NCBI GenBank assembly: GCA_025363715.1
Contig: JANYLR010000082.1
Coordinates: 26,330-90,329 of the forward strand
Origin: Holophagaceae bacterium
GTDB lineage: Bacteria > Acidobacteriota > Holophagae > Holophagales > Holophagaceae
Length of the DNA stretch: 64,000 nt
Direction of reading: 5' to 3'
Each line of letters opens with the position of its first letter. Position 1 is the stretch's first letter. The notes below the pieces were generated by a model. The model made no database searches and was not told the origin of the DNA. It saw only the letters and a list, made by a program, of their open reading frames with translations. This document shows positions 36,032 through 46,108 of the stretch, piece after piece. The position numbers were made by a program, and so were the translations under genes.

Positions 36032-37159
36032 ATGTCGAACATCGGCTTTTCCATCCCCCGTCCGGCCCAGCTCCGCCGCTTCCAGCGGGTCTTCTACCCA
36101 GCGGGTCTGCGCCTGCAGAAGGCCCTGGCGGAGTACGTCAACGATGCGGGACGACCCGACCAGCTGGTAATCCTGGAGCACGATCCCGTCTTCACCCTGG
36201 GCCGCAATGCCACCCCCGCCGATATCCACATGAGCGAGGACTTCCTGGCCACCCAGGGAGTCAGCGTCCATCGCACCGACCGGGGTGGCGAAGTCACCTA
36301 CCATGGCCCCGGCCAGATCGTGGTCTATCCCATTTGCAACCTGCGGGGCGGTCGCGAGGACGTGGGGCGGCTGGTGCGCGGACTGGAGGAGGCCATGATC
36401 CGCACGGCGGCGGACTTCGGGGTGGTGGCCGACCGCCTCCATGGCGCGCCCGGGATCTGGGTCGAGACATCACGGGGCCCAGAGAAGCTCGGCGCCATCG
36501 GCCTGCACCTCAGCAAGTGGATCAGTACCCACGGCCTCGCCTTCAACGTGCGGCCCAATCTGGATCACTTCCGTTGGATCACGCCCTGCGGCTTCGCGGA
36601 TAAGGGCGTCTGCAGCCTGACCTCCCTGCTGGGCGACGGGGCGCCGACCTGGGTGGAGGCCGCGGACCGCCTCCAGGCTCACCTCACCGATGGTCTGGCC
36701 ATGGACCTGCAGCCCACCCAGGCCCCCAGCCGCAGCGTCTCTGCCCTCACCTGGCGCCGGGGACCGAGCGGTCCCCAAGTCCTCATGATGCTGCGGATCC
36801 CCTCCCATGGTTTCTGGTGGCAGAGCGTCACCGGCATGATGGAACCTGGCGAAGAGCCGGAGCAGACCGCCCACCGGGAACTGCTGGAAGAGACCGGGCT
36901 CACGGGCACGCTGCGGCCCTTGGGTCTCACCCACAGCTTCTGGGTGGATTCCAGCATCGTCCGCTTTCCCGATCCCGAACCCCGCTTCAACACCGAGATC
37001 TGCTTCTCCATGGAAGTTTCGCTCGAGGCCGAGGTCAAGCTGGAACCCTTGGAACACAGCGAGTACCTGTGGTGCAGTCTGGACGAAGCCCACGAGCGCA
37101 TGAAGTGGGAAGGCTCCAAGGCCGCGGTGGTGCTGCTGAAGAAAGCCCTGGGCCTCTGA
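36032..37159 (+). CDS. Octanoyltransferase LipB fused to a C-terminal NUDIX hydrolase
   Basis: A 375-residue fusion. Residues about 1-228 are a full LipB (RTDRGGEVTYHGPGQIV, Lys152 in KLGAIG, Cys186 in TPCG), which moves octanoyl from acyl-carrier protein to lipoyl domains. Residues about 233-375 form a NUDIX hydrolase with a perfect box starting at Gly268 (GMMEPGE, then REL, EETGL). The C-terminal domain resembles NudB-like enzymes. No stop or frame change separates the halves. Possible NUDIX substrates are nucleoside triphosphates, dihydroneopterin triphosphate or a CoA-type pyrophosphate; the fusion suggests a link with lipoylation or cofactor chemistry that I cannot specify. Both family calls are secure. 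Confidence 0.93.
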   Translation: MSNIGFSIPRPAQLRRFQRVFYPAGLRLQKALAEYVNDAGRPDQLVILEHDPVFTLGRNATPADIHMSEDFLATQGVSVHRTDRGGEVTYHGPGQIVVYPICNLRGGREDVGRLVRGLEEAMIRTAADFGVVADRLHGAPGIWVETSRGPEKLGAIGLHLSKWISTHGLAFNVRPNLDHFRWITPCGFADKGVCSLTSLLGDGAPTWVEAADRLQAHLTDGLAMDLQPTQAPSRSVSALTWRRGPSGPQVLMMLRIPSHGFWWQSVTGMMEPGEEPEQTAHRELLEETGLTGTLRPLGLTHSFWVDSSIVRFPDPEPRFNTEICFSMEVSLEAEVKLEPLEHSEYLWCSLDEAHERMKWEGSKAAVVLLKKALGL

Positions 37160-37181
37160 ACGGATGAGCGCTCGGATTTGA

Positions 37182-37295
37182 GAAAAAGCATAGATAAGCA
37201 GAGGCGAGCGGAGCTGCGGAGGAAAGCGGGGAACAATGCATTTTTCTCCGCTCTCCTCAGTTCCTCAGCCCTCCTCCGCTTATCAATAGCTTTTT
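37182..37295. repeat. Long inverted repeat of GCGGAGG-type units (element D)
   Basis: Arms of about 50 bases (37182-37233 and 37241-37295) are imperfect reverse complements made of GATAAGCRGAGG and GAGAGCGGAG units, with a loop of only 7 bases. It follows the LipB-NUDIX gene and resembles element E at 50202-50367. The rest of the gap up to the acyl-CoA dehydrogenase (to 37388) shows no gene. Confidence 0.85.
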
Positions 37296-37388
37296 GGGCC
37301 GTCCAACTTCGGCGGTCTGTAGTCTGACGCAGCACCGGACGCCAGGTATCCTGCAGCCCTGTAATCTGATAGAAATCCCGGAGTGCCC

Positions 37389-38528
<1,140 letters not shown>

Positions 38529-38675
38529 AGATTTTCAACACCCGGTGAAATACCCTTGCCCTCAACTTGCGAGGGAGAGATCCTGCTGTGTAGGGGTTAC
38601 TCTAAACCCGCCCCTGGGCTCGTCCGTAGGCACCCTGTCCCTGTGGCAGCTCTTTTCGATCTTCAAGGAGTGGTG

Positions 38676-40208
38676 ATGACGCGTCTCCCGATCTTCCCGG
38701 CCCTGCTGGTGGCAGTCTCGCTGGTCGCCCAGGAGGCGCCGAAGGGCGATGCGCCCAAGACCCCGGTCACGAAGCTGACTCTCCAGGGCGCCATCGAGAC
38801 CTCCCTGAAGAACAACCTGCAGGTACAGATCGCCGTCGAAACCCGAGACTTCACCCGCGCCGGCGTGCTGATCGAGCAGGGGTTCTTCGACTGGAACCTG
38901 ACGGCCGGCCTGAACCTGGGCAAGAACCAGGACGCCTCCCGCGCCTCCAACTTCCCCGGTGGTCCGCTGGTGTCCTCCGAAACGACCACTTTCAGCCGCA
39001 GCCTCACCGTCGGCTCCACCAAGGCCTTCGGCTGGGGCGGCAACCTCAACCTGAGCTATGCGCCGACCTACCGGTTCAGCAAGGGCACCGTCAATGGCGG
39101 CCCCGAGGGCCCCTTCACGACCAACCCCTACGACGGCAGTTTCTCCGCCACCTACACGCAAAGCCTCCTGAAGAACTTCGGCCGGGACACCACGGAGAGT
39201 CGCCTCATCGTGGCCCGCAAGAGCTCCCAGGCCGCGGATCTGGGCTTCCAGAAGGCCATCATCGATCTGGTGGCCAGCACCGAATCCCTTTACTGGGACG
39301 TGGTCTTCGCCCAGCGCAATCTGGAGAATAAGCAGCAGGCCCTCTCCCTGGCCCAGAAGCAGCTCAAGGAGAACAAGATACGCGTGGAGGTCGGCACCCT
39401 GGCGCCCATCGAAGTCACCTCCTCCGAGGCCTCTGTGGCTCAGCGCGAGCAGGACATCATCGCCGCCGAGGCCCAACTATTGAATGCCAAGGATGCGCTA
39501 ATCCGGGCGCTCTACCCCTCCTCCGAGCGCCCCATGGGCCTCGAGATGGCCGATACCCCCAGCGTGAAGCCCCTGGAGATGAACGAGACCGCCGCCGAGA
39601 AGCAGGCCCTGGCCAACCGGCTCGAGCTCAAGAGTGCCCGCCTGGACGTGGAATCCAAACAGATCCTGGAGACCGCCGCCGCCAACCGCACCCTGCCCCA
39701 GCTGGACGCCTTCGCGACCTACAACGGGAATGCCGCTTCACAGATTCCCTCTGAGGGCCTCTCTGCCATCAACAAGGACCTCAGCAAGGGGGCGTACCCC
39801 GGCTACACCGTGGGCCTCCAGTTCGCCATCCCACTCCAGAACCGCTCGGCCCGGGGAAACCAGGCCCAGGCCCGGGCCAACCGCCGCCAGAGCGAGTTGA
39901 GTCTGCGCGATCTGGAGCTGGGCATCACCCTGGAGGTCCGCACCGCCTTCCGCAATGTGGACGCCTCCGCCAAGGGCGTGGCCGCCGCCGAGAAGACCCG
40001 CTACTTCCGCGAGAAGGACCTCGAAGCCGAACAGAAGAAGTTCGAGAACGGTATGAGCACCAACTTCCTCGTGCTCTCCAAGCAGAACGACCTCGATACC
40101 GCCAAGAGCAGCGAGCTCCAGTCCCAGATTACCTATGCCAAGGCCGTGACCGCCCTGGAGAAGGCCCTGGGACATTTGTTGGAGGCCAGAAAGCTTGAAC
40201 TGAAGTAG
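38676..40208 (+). CDS. TolC-family outer-membrane efflux protein
   Basis: A 510-residue protein with a signal peptide (cleavage near VAQEA), paired long helices with many Gln/Leu/Ala heptads (about 210-330 and 400-510) and internal duplication, as in TolC-type channel-tunnels. AAGGAG lies 5 bases before the ATG at 38676. No adaptor or pump gene is adjacent, so the partner is elsewhere. Two hairpins follow its stop. Confidence 0.88.
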   Translation: MTRLPIFPALLVAVSLVAQEAPKGDAPKTPVTKLTLQGAIETSLKNNLQVQIAVETRDFTRAGVLIEQGFFDWNLTAGLNLGKNQDASRASNFPGGPLVSSETTTFSRSLTVGSTKAFGWGGNLNLSYAPTYRFSKGTVNGGPEGPFTTNPYDGSFSATYTQSLLKNFGRDTTESRLIVARKSSQAADLGFQKAIIDLVASTESLYWDVVFAQRNLENKQQALSLAQKQLKENKIRVEVGTLAPIEVTSSEASVAQREQDIIAAEAQLLNAKDALIRALYPSSERPMGLEMADTPSVKPLEMNETAAEKQALANRLELKSARLDVESKQILETAAANRTLPQLDAFATYNGNAASQIPSEGLSAINKDLSKGAYPGYTVGLQFAIPLQNRSARGNQAQARANRRQSELSLRDLELGITLEVRTAFRNVDASAKGVAAAEKTRYFREKDLEAEQKKFENGMSTNFLVLSKQNDLDTAKSSELQSQITYAKAVTALEKALGHLLEARKLELK

Positions 40209-40220
40209 GCGCGCCTTCTG

Positions 40221-40256
40221 CTCCAGAATGGGCCCCATGCGGGGCCCATTCTGGAG
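40221..40256. terminator. Palindrome CTCCAGAATGGGCCCC at gene 3' ends
   Basis: Perfect 16-base arms (40221-40236 and 40241-40256) with loop ATGC. It lies between the convergent TolC-like and nadC genes. There is no long U tract. It is one of four sequence-similar palindromes in this window. Confidence 0.75.
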
Positions 40257-40260
40257 TTAA

Positions 40261-40281
40261 CTCCGCCGCGCAGCGGCGGAG
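40261..40281. terminator. Second hairpin between tolC-like gene and nadC
   Basis: Perfect arms CTCCGCCGC (40261-40269) and GCGGCGGAG (40273-40281), loop GCA. It is adjacent to the palindrome at 40221 and close to the nadC stop. Confidence 0.6.
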
Positions 40282-40292
40282 CACGGATGCGA

Positions 40293-41141
40293 TCAATCCA
40301 AGCGAAGGCTGATGTCTACCGCCGGAGCGCTATGGGTGAGGGCCCCGACGCTTAGGAAGTCCACGCCGGTCTCGGCCACGGCCCGGGCCCGGTCCAGGGT
40401 GAGGTTGCCGCTGGCTTCCAGGAAGAGCCGCTTCCCACTGCGATCCCGCAGGGCCACGGCTTCTCGCATCTGCTCCAGGCCCATGTTGTCCAGCAGGACG
40501 CCGTCCACCTCCGGCAGGTCCAGGCAGGCCTTGAGCTGGCCCAGGTTCTCCACTTCCACTTCGATCCTCACCAGGTTCGGCGCCGTGCGGCGGGCTGCCT
40601 CTACCGCGGCGCGGATGCCGCCCGCGGCGGCCAGGTGGTTCTCCTTCAGCAGCACCCCGTCCCCCAGGGTCAGCCGGTGGTTAACCCCACCGCCGCAGCG
40701 CACGGCGTACTTCTCGAGCACCTTGAGGCCCGGGGTGGTCTTGCGGGTATCGAGGATGCGGGCGCCCGTGCCCTCGATGGCGTCCACGAACTGTCGCGTG
40801 AGGGTAGCGGTGCCCGACAGCCGCTGGAGCAGGTTCAGCATCACCCGCTCCGCCAGCAGGATGCCGTGGCTGGAGCCCCGCAGGCGAATGACTTCCATGC
40901 CAGCAGCGACCTTCTGCCCGTCCTTCTTGGGGGTTTCGATGGTGATGGAGGGGCAGGCCAGGCGGAGGATTTCCGCAGCCATGGGCAGGCCAGCCAACAC
41001 CAGGTTCCCTTTGGCCACCACCCGGGCCGTCATGGGCCGGTCCGGCACGGCCGCCGTGGTCCAGTCCTGGGTACCCCAGTCCTCCCGCAGGAAGGCGCGC
41101 AGCTGGTCGCGGTAGGTCTCGGGGTGCGGTGGATGGAACAT
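40293..41141 (-). CDS. nadC: Nicotinate-nucleotide pyrophosphorylase (quinolinate phosphoribosyltransferase)
   Basis: A 282-residue NadC. It contains AERVMLNLLQRLSGTAT, DTRKTTPGLKVLEKYAVRCGG with the phosphoribosyl-binding residues, LKENHL and EVEVENL. It converts quinolinate and PRPP to nicotinate mononucleotide in NAD synthesis. The ATG at 41141 is behind GGAGGAA; a GTG four codons upstream is less likely. It is divergent from the enoyl-CoA hydratase gene. Confidence 0.94.
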   Translation of the reverse strand: MFHPPHPETYRDQLRAFLREDWGTQDWTTAAVPDRPMTARVVAKGNLVLAGLPMAAEILRLACPSITIETPKKDGQKVAAGMEVIRLRGSSHGILLAERVMLNLLQRLSGTATLTRQFVDAIEGTGARILDTRKTTPGLKVLEKYAVRCGGGVNHRLTLGDGVLLKENHLAAAGGIRAAVEAARRTAPNLVRIEVEVENLGQLKACLDLPEVDGVLLDNMGLEQMREAVALRDRSGKRLFLEASGNLTLDRARAVAETGVDFLSVGALTHSAPAVDISLRLD

Positions 41142-41188
41142 CGCTTCCTCCACGTTCAGCCTACAATCATCCCCAACCAGGAGCCCCC

Positions 41189-41965
41189 ATGTCTTACGTC
41201 CTCGTCGAGAAAGCCGACCGCATCGCCTGGGTCACCCTTAACCGGCCCGAAAAACTCAATGCCCTGAACAACGAAGTCCTGCAGGAGTTGGAACGGGTCT
41301 TCGCGGACCTGGAGCAGGACGCCGAAGTGGGGGTGGTCGTGGTGACGGGCGCGGGCGAGAAGGCCTTCGTGGCGGGCGCCGATATCAGCGAACTAAAAAG
41401 CCTGGATACGGCCGGAGCCCGGGTCCAGGCCCTGGGCGGGCAGGCTGTGTTCCAGCGCATCGAGTCCATGCCGAAACCCGTCATCGCCGCCGTGAACGGC
41501 TTCGCCCTGGGCGGCGGTTGCGAGCTGGCCCTGGCCTGCCACATCCGCATCGCCAGCGAGAACGCCAGGTTCGGCCTGCCCGAAGTGAGCTTGGGCATCA
41601 TCCCCGGTTACGGCGGCACCCAGCGCCTGCCCCGGCTCGTGGGCAAGGGCGTGGCCCTAGACCTGATCCTCAGTGGCGAGATGACCCCCGCCGCCGATGC
41701 CCTCCGCATGGGCCTCGTGAGCCGGGTCGTGCCCCTGGCCGACTTGAAAGCCACCGCAGAGAAACTGGCGAAGACCATTCTCTCAAGAGGCCCCCTGGCC
41801 CTGCGCAGCGCCCTCGCGGCCGTGAACGAAGGCAGCGAGATGCCCCAGGAGCAGGGCCTCCAGTACGAGGCCGCCCTCTTCGGCCTGCTGGCCGCCACCA
41901 CCGACATGCAGGAGGGCATGGGCGCCTTCCTGGAGAAGCGCCCAGCAGCGTTCAAGGGTTTGTAG
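41189..41965 (+). CDS. Enoyl-CoA hydratase (crotonase type)
   Basis: A 258-residue crotonase. It has GEKAFVAGADI, ALGGGCELALACH and GLPEVSLGIIPGYGGTQRL, giving both catalytic glutamates and the oxyanion-hole glycines. It hydrates crotonyl-CoA and related enoyl-CoA. Its partners in the window are the acyl-CoA dehydrogenase at 37389 and 3-hydroxybutyryl-CoA dehydrogenase at 53563. AGGAG precedes the ATG. Exact substrate range is inference. Confidence 0.92.
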   Translation: MSYVLVEKADRIAWVTLNRPEKLNALNNEVLQELERVFADLEQDAEVGVVVVTGAGEKAFVAGADISELKSLDTAGARVQALGGQAVFQRIESMPKPVIAAVNGFALGGGCELALACHIRIASENARFGLPEVSLGIIPGYGGTQRLPRLVGKGVALDLILSGEMTPAADALRMGLVSRVVPLADLKATAEKLAKTILSRGPLALRSALAAVNEGSEMPQEQGLQYEAALFGLLAATTDMQEGMGAFLEKRPAAFKGL

Positions 41966-41976
41966 CCGTTCACTCG

Positions 41977-42004
41977 CTCCAAAATGGGCATGCCCATTTT
42001 GGAG
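41977..42004. terminator. Palindrome CTCCAAAATGGGCA at gene 3' ends
   Basis: A perfect 28-base palindrome (14-base arms) between the convergent enoyl-CoA hydratase and beta-propeller genes. No U tract. It resembles those at 40221, 57160 and 57644. Confidence 0.75.
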
Positions 42005-42015
42005 TTAGGTAAAGA

Positions 42016-44124
42016 CTATCGTTTGGCGCCAGGTGCGCCCAACGTGACGGCAGCCGTCTGCTCGTTGAAGTACAGATCGACCACCCTCACCAGAACCCGG
42101 TCGCCGCGAACGGACTCCCGGGGAATGAGCACATCGAAGCGCTCCTCCTTCTGATCGAAGACCCGGTCTTCGGGCACGATCTGGAGCCAGCGCTCGCCAT
42201 CGGCGCTGATGGCGGCCTCCTTCAGGGTGGAGGTCTCGTCCCGGGCCAGGAACCGCACCCGGATACCCTCGCCCTCAGGCACGGCGCTCAGCTCGGAGAT
42301 GACGGGCGGCGTGTGATCCACCAGGAAGGGTGCCGTGCGCCAGGTGCTGGCCAGCACCGTGTTGAAGGGCGCCGTCGGCGCGTCGGAGGCCGTGACCTCC
42401 AGCCGGTAGCGCCCATCGGGAACCGGCAGCGTATCAAGGCTGAAGAAGCGATCCTTCCAGGCCTTCTCCAGCAGGATGGGCGTACCACGGTCCGGCAGCA
42501 GGCGGAGGGCGAACTGGAGCGTGTCGCCGTTGGGATCGTTCACCTTGAAGACAAAGCTCTGGCCCCCGCGACGGAAGCTGCGCTTTTCGGCGCCCATGTA
42601 GCCCAGGGCAGGAATCAGCTTCTGGGTCTCCAGTGGCACTCGCTCAATGCCAATGTCATCCGGCGGGGCGGTGCGGGTGATGACCAGGCCGGGGGGCATG
42701 ATTTCCACGTTCTCCCAGACCGGCGCCAGGTTGCGCTGGGCCCAGAACACCTTCACGGTCTCCACCACGGGGGTGGCGCCACCGCGCGTGCTGCTCAGGC
42801 GCAGGCGGAACTGGGCGAAGCGCGATGGCGGCAGGGCGGGCCGCTCTCCGCTGCGGAGGGGCGGGCTCCAGGGGCCCCAGGTGGCATCCGGCGTTTCCGT
42901 GCTGCCGGTGCGGAACTGGAGTTCGACGTTGGTGCCCGAGGGCATTTCTGCATCCAGATAGGTCCGGCCCCAGTCGGCGATGGGCGCGCCCTTGAGGAGC
43001 CTGGATTCCAGGGTGCCCTCCGTGGCCTGGGCTTCGGACAGCATGTGCAGCTCCGCGGGATTGGAGCCCACCACCAGCAGGTCGCCGCCCGAGGGCAGGA
43101 AGGCCGTGGCCTGGGCCGTACCCATTTCCTGCACCACGGCGAAGGGATCCGTGTCGCGGGATTTGCCCAGGGGCAGGGAAAACAGCCGGGAACGGTTGCC
43201 CGTGCCCACCAGCAACTGGCCCTTCCAGGCGGCCAGGGCATAGACCTGGCTCTGGGCGCTCTGCCAGAGGGTTTCCGGGACGCGATCCTTGTCCAGGCGG
43301 ATGACCGCGGAGCGGGTAGTGGCCAGGGTGTCCATTTGGAGATAGCCTTCGCGGCGCTCCAGCTGGCCCGTGGCGAACTTGGGCGTCAGCCCGTTATCGG
43401 CGCCCACATAGAGCTGGCCATCGGCCAGGGCCAGGGCCCGCACTTCCTCGAAGGCGGTGGCCATGAGGGTCTCGAGGCGATCACCCTGCCGGTTGTAGCG
43501 CAGCACCAGGCCCCGGCCATGGCTGCCCAGGTACCAGCCACCCTGCCCGTCCGGCGTCAGGGCCGTGAAGGCCGTTTCGTCCGCCAGCTCTGCCAGGCGG
43601 CGGCTAGAGCCCTCCCGAGCCTGCACGAGCACGGCGCCCTTTTCGGCGCCGCCGGCGGCGACCACCGCATCGCCTTCCACGGCCAGGGCCCAGACGATGC
43701 GGGCATCGATATCGGCGAAGGGCTTCACATCCCCGGCGGGCGTCATCCGGAACAGCTTGCCTTCGCCCGTAGGCGCCAGCACCAGGTCCTGGCCCAGCCG
43801 CGCCATGGCGAAGACGATGCCGCCCTTCACCTGGCCCAGGGGCTTCACCTGGCCCCCCACGAAGTGGAAGATCTTGCCATCCGTGCCTGCGGACAGGTAG
43901 GCGCCACCTGAGCCATCGGCCACGGCGCACCAGATCACGCCCTCCGGCAGCTGGCCCACGCGACGCAGGTTCGGGGCCAGCCGCAGGCGGCCATCGGCGC
44001 CGATGCGCACGCCCCGCGCCTCCGAGCCGAGCCAGTCATTGAAGCCCGAGAAGGTGGCCGAGGGCTGCTGCGCCAGGGCCGCCACGCCCACCACTGCGGA
44101 TAGAAGGAAGGTCAACCAGCGCAT
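42016..44124 (-). CDS. Secreted beta-propeller protein with C-terminal Ig-like domains
   Basis: About 702 residues with a signal peptide (MRWLTFLLSAVVGVAALAQ). The N-terminal part (about 40-390) repeats blades of the form GGAYLSAGTDGKIFHF or GGWYLGSHGRGLVLRY, typical of a seven-bladed propeller. A long middle region and beta-sandwich domains follow (NDPNGDTLQFAL, RYRLEVTASDAP). The start is uncertain among three possible codons from 44148 to 44124; the last has AAGGGA and the best signal peptide. It directly follows the S55 peptidase gene, suggesting a shared operon and extracytoplasmic role. Confidence 0.7.
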   Translation of the reverse strand: MRWLTFLLSAVVGVAALAQQPSATFSGFNDWLGSEARGVRIGADGRLRLAPNLRRVGQLPEGVIWCAVADGSGGAYLSAGTDGKIFHFVGGQVKPLGQVKGGIVFAMARLGQDLVLAPTGEGKLFRMTPAGDVKPFADIDARIVWALAVEGDAVVAAGGAEKGAVLVQAREGSSRRLAELADETAFTALTPDGQGGWYLGSHGRGLVLRYNRQGDRLETLMATAFEEVRALALADGQLYVGADNGLTPKFATGQLERREGYLQMDTLATTRSAVIRLDKDRVPETLWQSAQSQVYALAAWKGQLLVGTGNRSRLFSLPLGKSRDTDPFAVVQEMGTAQATAFLPSGGDLLVVGSNPAELHMLSEAQATEGTLESRLLKGAPIADWGRTYLDAEMPSGTNVELQFRTGSTETPDATWGPWSPPLRSGERPALPPSRFAQFRLRLSSTRGGATPVVETVKVFWAQRNLAPVWENVEIMPPGLVITRTAPPDDIGIERVPLETQKLIPALGYMGAEKRSFRRGGQSFVFKVNDPNGDTLQFALRLLPDRGTPILLEKAWKDRFFSLDTLPVPDGRYRLEVTASDAPTAPFNTVLASTWRTAPFLVDHTPPVISELSAVPEGEGIRVRFLARDETSTLKEAAISADGERWLQIVPEDRVFDQKEERFDVLIPRESVRGDRVLVRVVDLYFNEQTAAVTLGAPGAKR

Positions 44125-44148
44125 AGATCCCTTTCGTCGCATGCTCAC

Positions 44149-45888
44149 CTACTCGATCTCCACTTCTAGCTGACTGATGCCCCGCACCTCGCGCTCCAGG
44201 GGCAGCAGGGCGCGGCCAATGATGCGGCGTTGGAGGCGGTTGTCGCTGCTGGCGCCATCCCCACTCACCAGACTGGCCACGGAGGGGGGAATGCCCTCGA
44301 TGCGGCTGCCGCGCAGACCCGCCCCGGGTTGCGCCTGCACCAACAGGGCGTAGGCGTGGTTGTTCCGCAGGGCCCCGTTCAGGATCCGCACGATGTCCCC
44401 CAGGGCGGCCACTTCGATCACGCGCTCGTCGGGATCCGCCGCCATGAGGCTGAAGCCGTCCCCCACCATGAGGATGGCCTTGCCCTTCGCCGCGGACGAT
44501 GGCACCTGGATGTTGAAGGTGGCGGTCTCCCGGACGCCCTGGATGTTCTGGAGGGTCACCAGCACCGGCAGCACCTCGCCCCGCTTGGCCCGGGCCCTCA
44601 GCAGGCGGACCGCCGCGATGCTCGTCAGATCCAGGCGCTCTTCGGCCTTGATGGTGAGCGAGATCCCATCGAATACGGGTCTTTCAAATGGGTTCAAGCA
44701 GATGGCCTGCAGCATTCCGCCCACATACTGGGCCATGCGGCCCGGATTCAGGTCCGCGATGACGTTCTCAATCACGATAGCGTTTTGCCCCGCGAGCTTG
44801 ATGTTGCCCTGCATGGACAAGCTCTGGAAACCCAGGCCGCGGGTGTGCGCGTCCAGGGTCTGGGCCACGGCGGTGGCGGTGAGGGCGGGGGTAGCGACCG
44901 GGTGATCCATGATCTCGAAGCGGAAATTCAGGGTCCGCTTGCCGCCCAGGTTCAGTCCGATGCGCAGCGGCACCATGCGGGCCTCGGCCCCCAGGATGCC
45001 CGCCACGCCCGAGGCGCGATCCAGACGCAGGGCGCCGATGGGCGCCACGGGCATGGCCAGCTTGAAGGGAGTCTGGTAGCTCGAAACCAGGCCGGCCACC
45101 GTGGCCGACCAGAGGGGCAGGTCCACGGGCCCCAGGTTGAAGAGGGGATGGCCGAACAGCAGCACCCGCTTCCCCGAGACATAGGTGATGGTGCCCGCGG
45201 CCGCCAAATCCAGATCGCCGTGCATGAGCAGGATGGCCGCCATGCCACCGGGCTCCAGGGGACTGGCATCTTCCCGCCCGCCGGAAAGGGTGGGCACCGC
45301 GGTGAAGGTGACTGGCCACCCGGACCAAAGCCGCTGGGCCTCGGCACCGAGGGGACTCCCGGCCAGGGCCATGGGCTGGACCTGGGGATCCGACTCGCCC
45401 AGCAGGGTCTGGAAATCCAGCATCTGCCCCAGGAGGGCGGCCTTGAGTACCTTGGGGGGCTCCAGCTTGGGCAGGATCAAGGGGGTGCGGCTGGGGGCGG
45501 TATCCGGGATGTCCCGCAGTTGGTCCAGCATTTCGCCAATGGGGGTGATGCCGCCAATGGGTTCCTTCCCGAAGGGGAAGCCGAAACTGAACGCACCAAT
45601 TAGCTTGCCATCGATGTAGCAGGGGCTGCCGCTCATGCCTTGCAGGAACCCGCTTTCCATCAGGGGGCTGCCGGAACCCCTCACCAGGATGCGACTGCGT
45701 CCAGGGGCCGAATTCCTTTGGACGCCCAGGACCTCGAAGTCGAAGCGCTCGATCTTCCCGCCCTGAAAGACCGTCTTGCCGTAGCCTTTCATGCCAGCCC
45801 GGATCTCGTTCACGCCAAGGGTGGCCGGTCCCTGGGCGAAGAGGGTTGTCAGGGACAAGAACATAGTGACGATGGCAGCCAGTTTCAT
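44149..45888 (-). CDS. SpoIVB/S55-family peptidase domain protein
   Basis: A 579-residue exported protein with a signal peptide (1-19) and an S55 peptidase domain near the N-terminus: GMSGSPCYIDGKLIGAFSFG (84-103) contains the serine motif, preceded by SGSPLMESG. A long beta-rich region with unknown role follows. In Bacillus, S55 peptidases cut signalling proteins; in acidobacteria the target is unknown. Its stop abuts the propeller gene, so the pair is likely cotranscribed. Confidence 0.8.
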   Translation of the reverse strand: MKLAAIVTMFLSLTTLFAQGPATLGVNEIRAGMKGYGKTVFQGGKIERFDFEVLGVQRNSAPGRSRILVRGSGSPLMESGFLQGMSGSPCYIDGKLIGAFSFGFPFGKEPIGGITPIGEMLDQLRDIPDTAPSRTPLILPKLEPPKVLKAALLGQMLDFQTLLGESDPQVQPMALAGSPLGAEAQRLWSGWPVTFTAVPTLSGGREDASPLEPGGMAAILLMHGDLDLAAAGTITYVSGKRVLLFGHPLFNLGPVDLPLWSATVAGLVSSYQTPFKLAMPVAPIGALRLDRASGVAGILGAEARMVPLRIGLNLGGKRTLNFRFEIMDHPVATPALTATAVAQTLDAHTRGLGFQSLSMQGNIKLAGQNAIVIENVIADLNPGRMAQYVGGMLQAICLNPFERPVFDGISLTIKAEERLDLTSIAAVRLLRARAKRGEVLPVLVTLQNIQGVRETATFNIQVPSSAAKGKAILMVGDGFSLMAADPDERVIEVAALGDIVRILNGALRNNHAYALLVQAQPGAGLRGSRIEGIPPSVASLVSGDGASSDNRLQRRIIGRALLPLEREVRGISQLEVEIE

Positions 45889-46108
45889 GGGATCCCGGGC
45901 GAAAAGTAGAAGCCTAGCAGACGGCCCCCCCGGACCCCCCTGTGCCCATGAGGTGTCGTGTCGGTAACTTTCGTTCCATGACCGTCGGGACCCCTTCTTA
46001 TGAACTCAATCTGTAGCTACCATCAATACCAAGCCTATTTTTTACTGTTTTTTCGGGCCACCGGCTCATGCAACTGCGCGGCCAAGAGGCCCATCTCTGG
46101 AGGATTGA

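Noticed and set aside
42313..45603. Plus-strand open frames of 532 and 457 residues opposite the propeller and S55 genes
   Set aside because: Antisense shadows of exported proteins with clear signal peptides; composition is Gln/Gly/His-rich nonsense.
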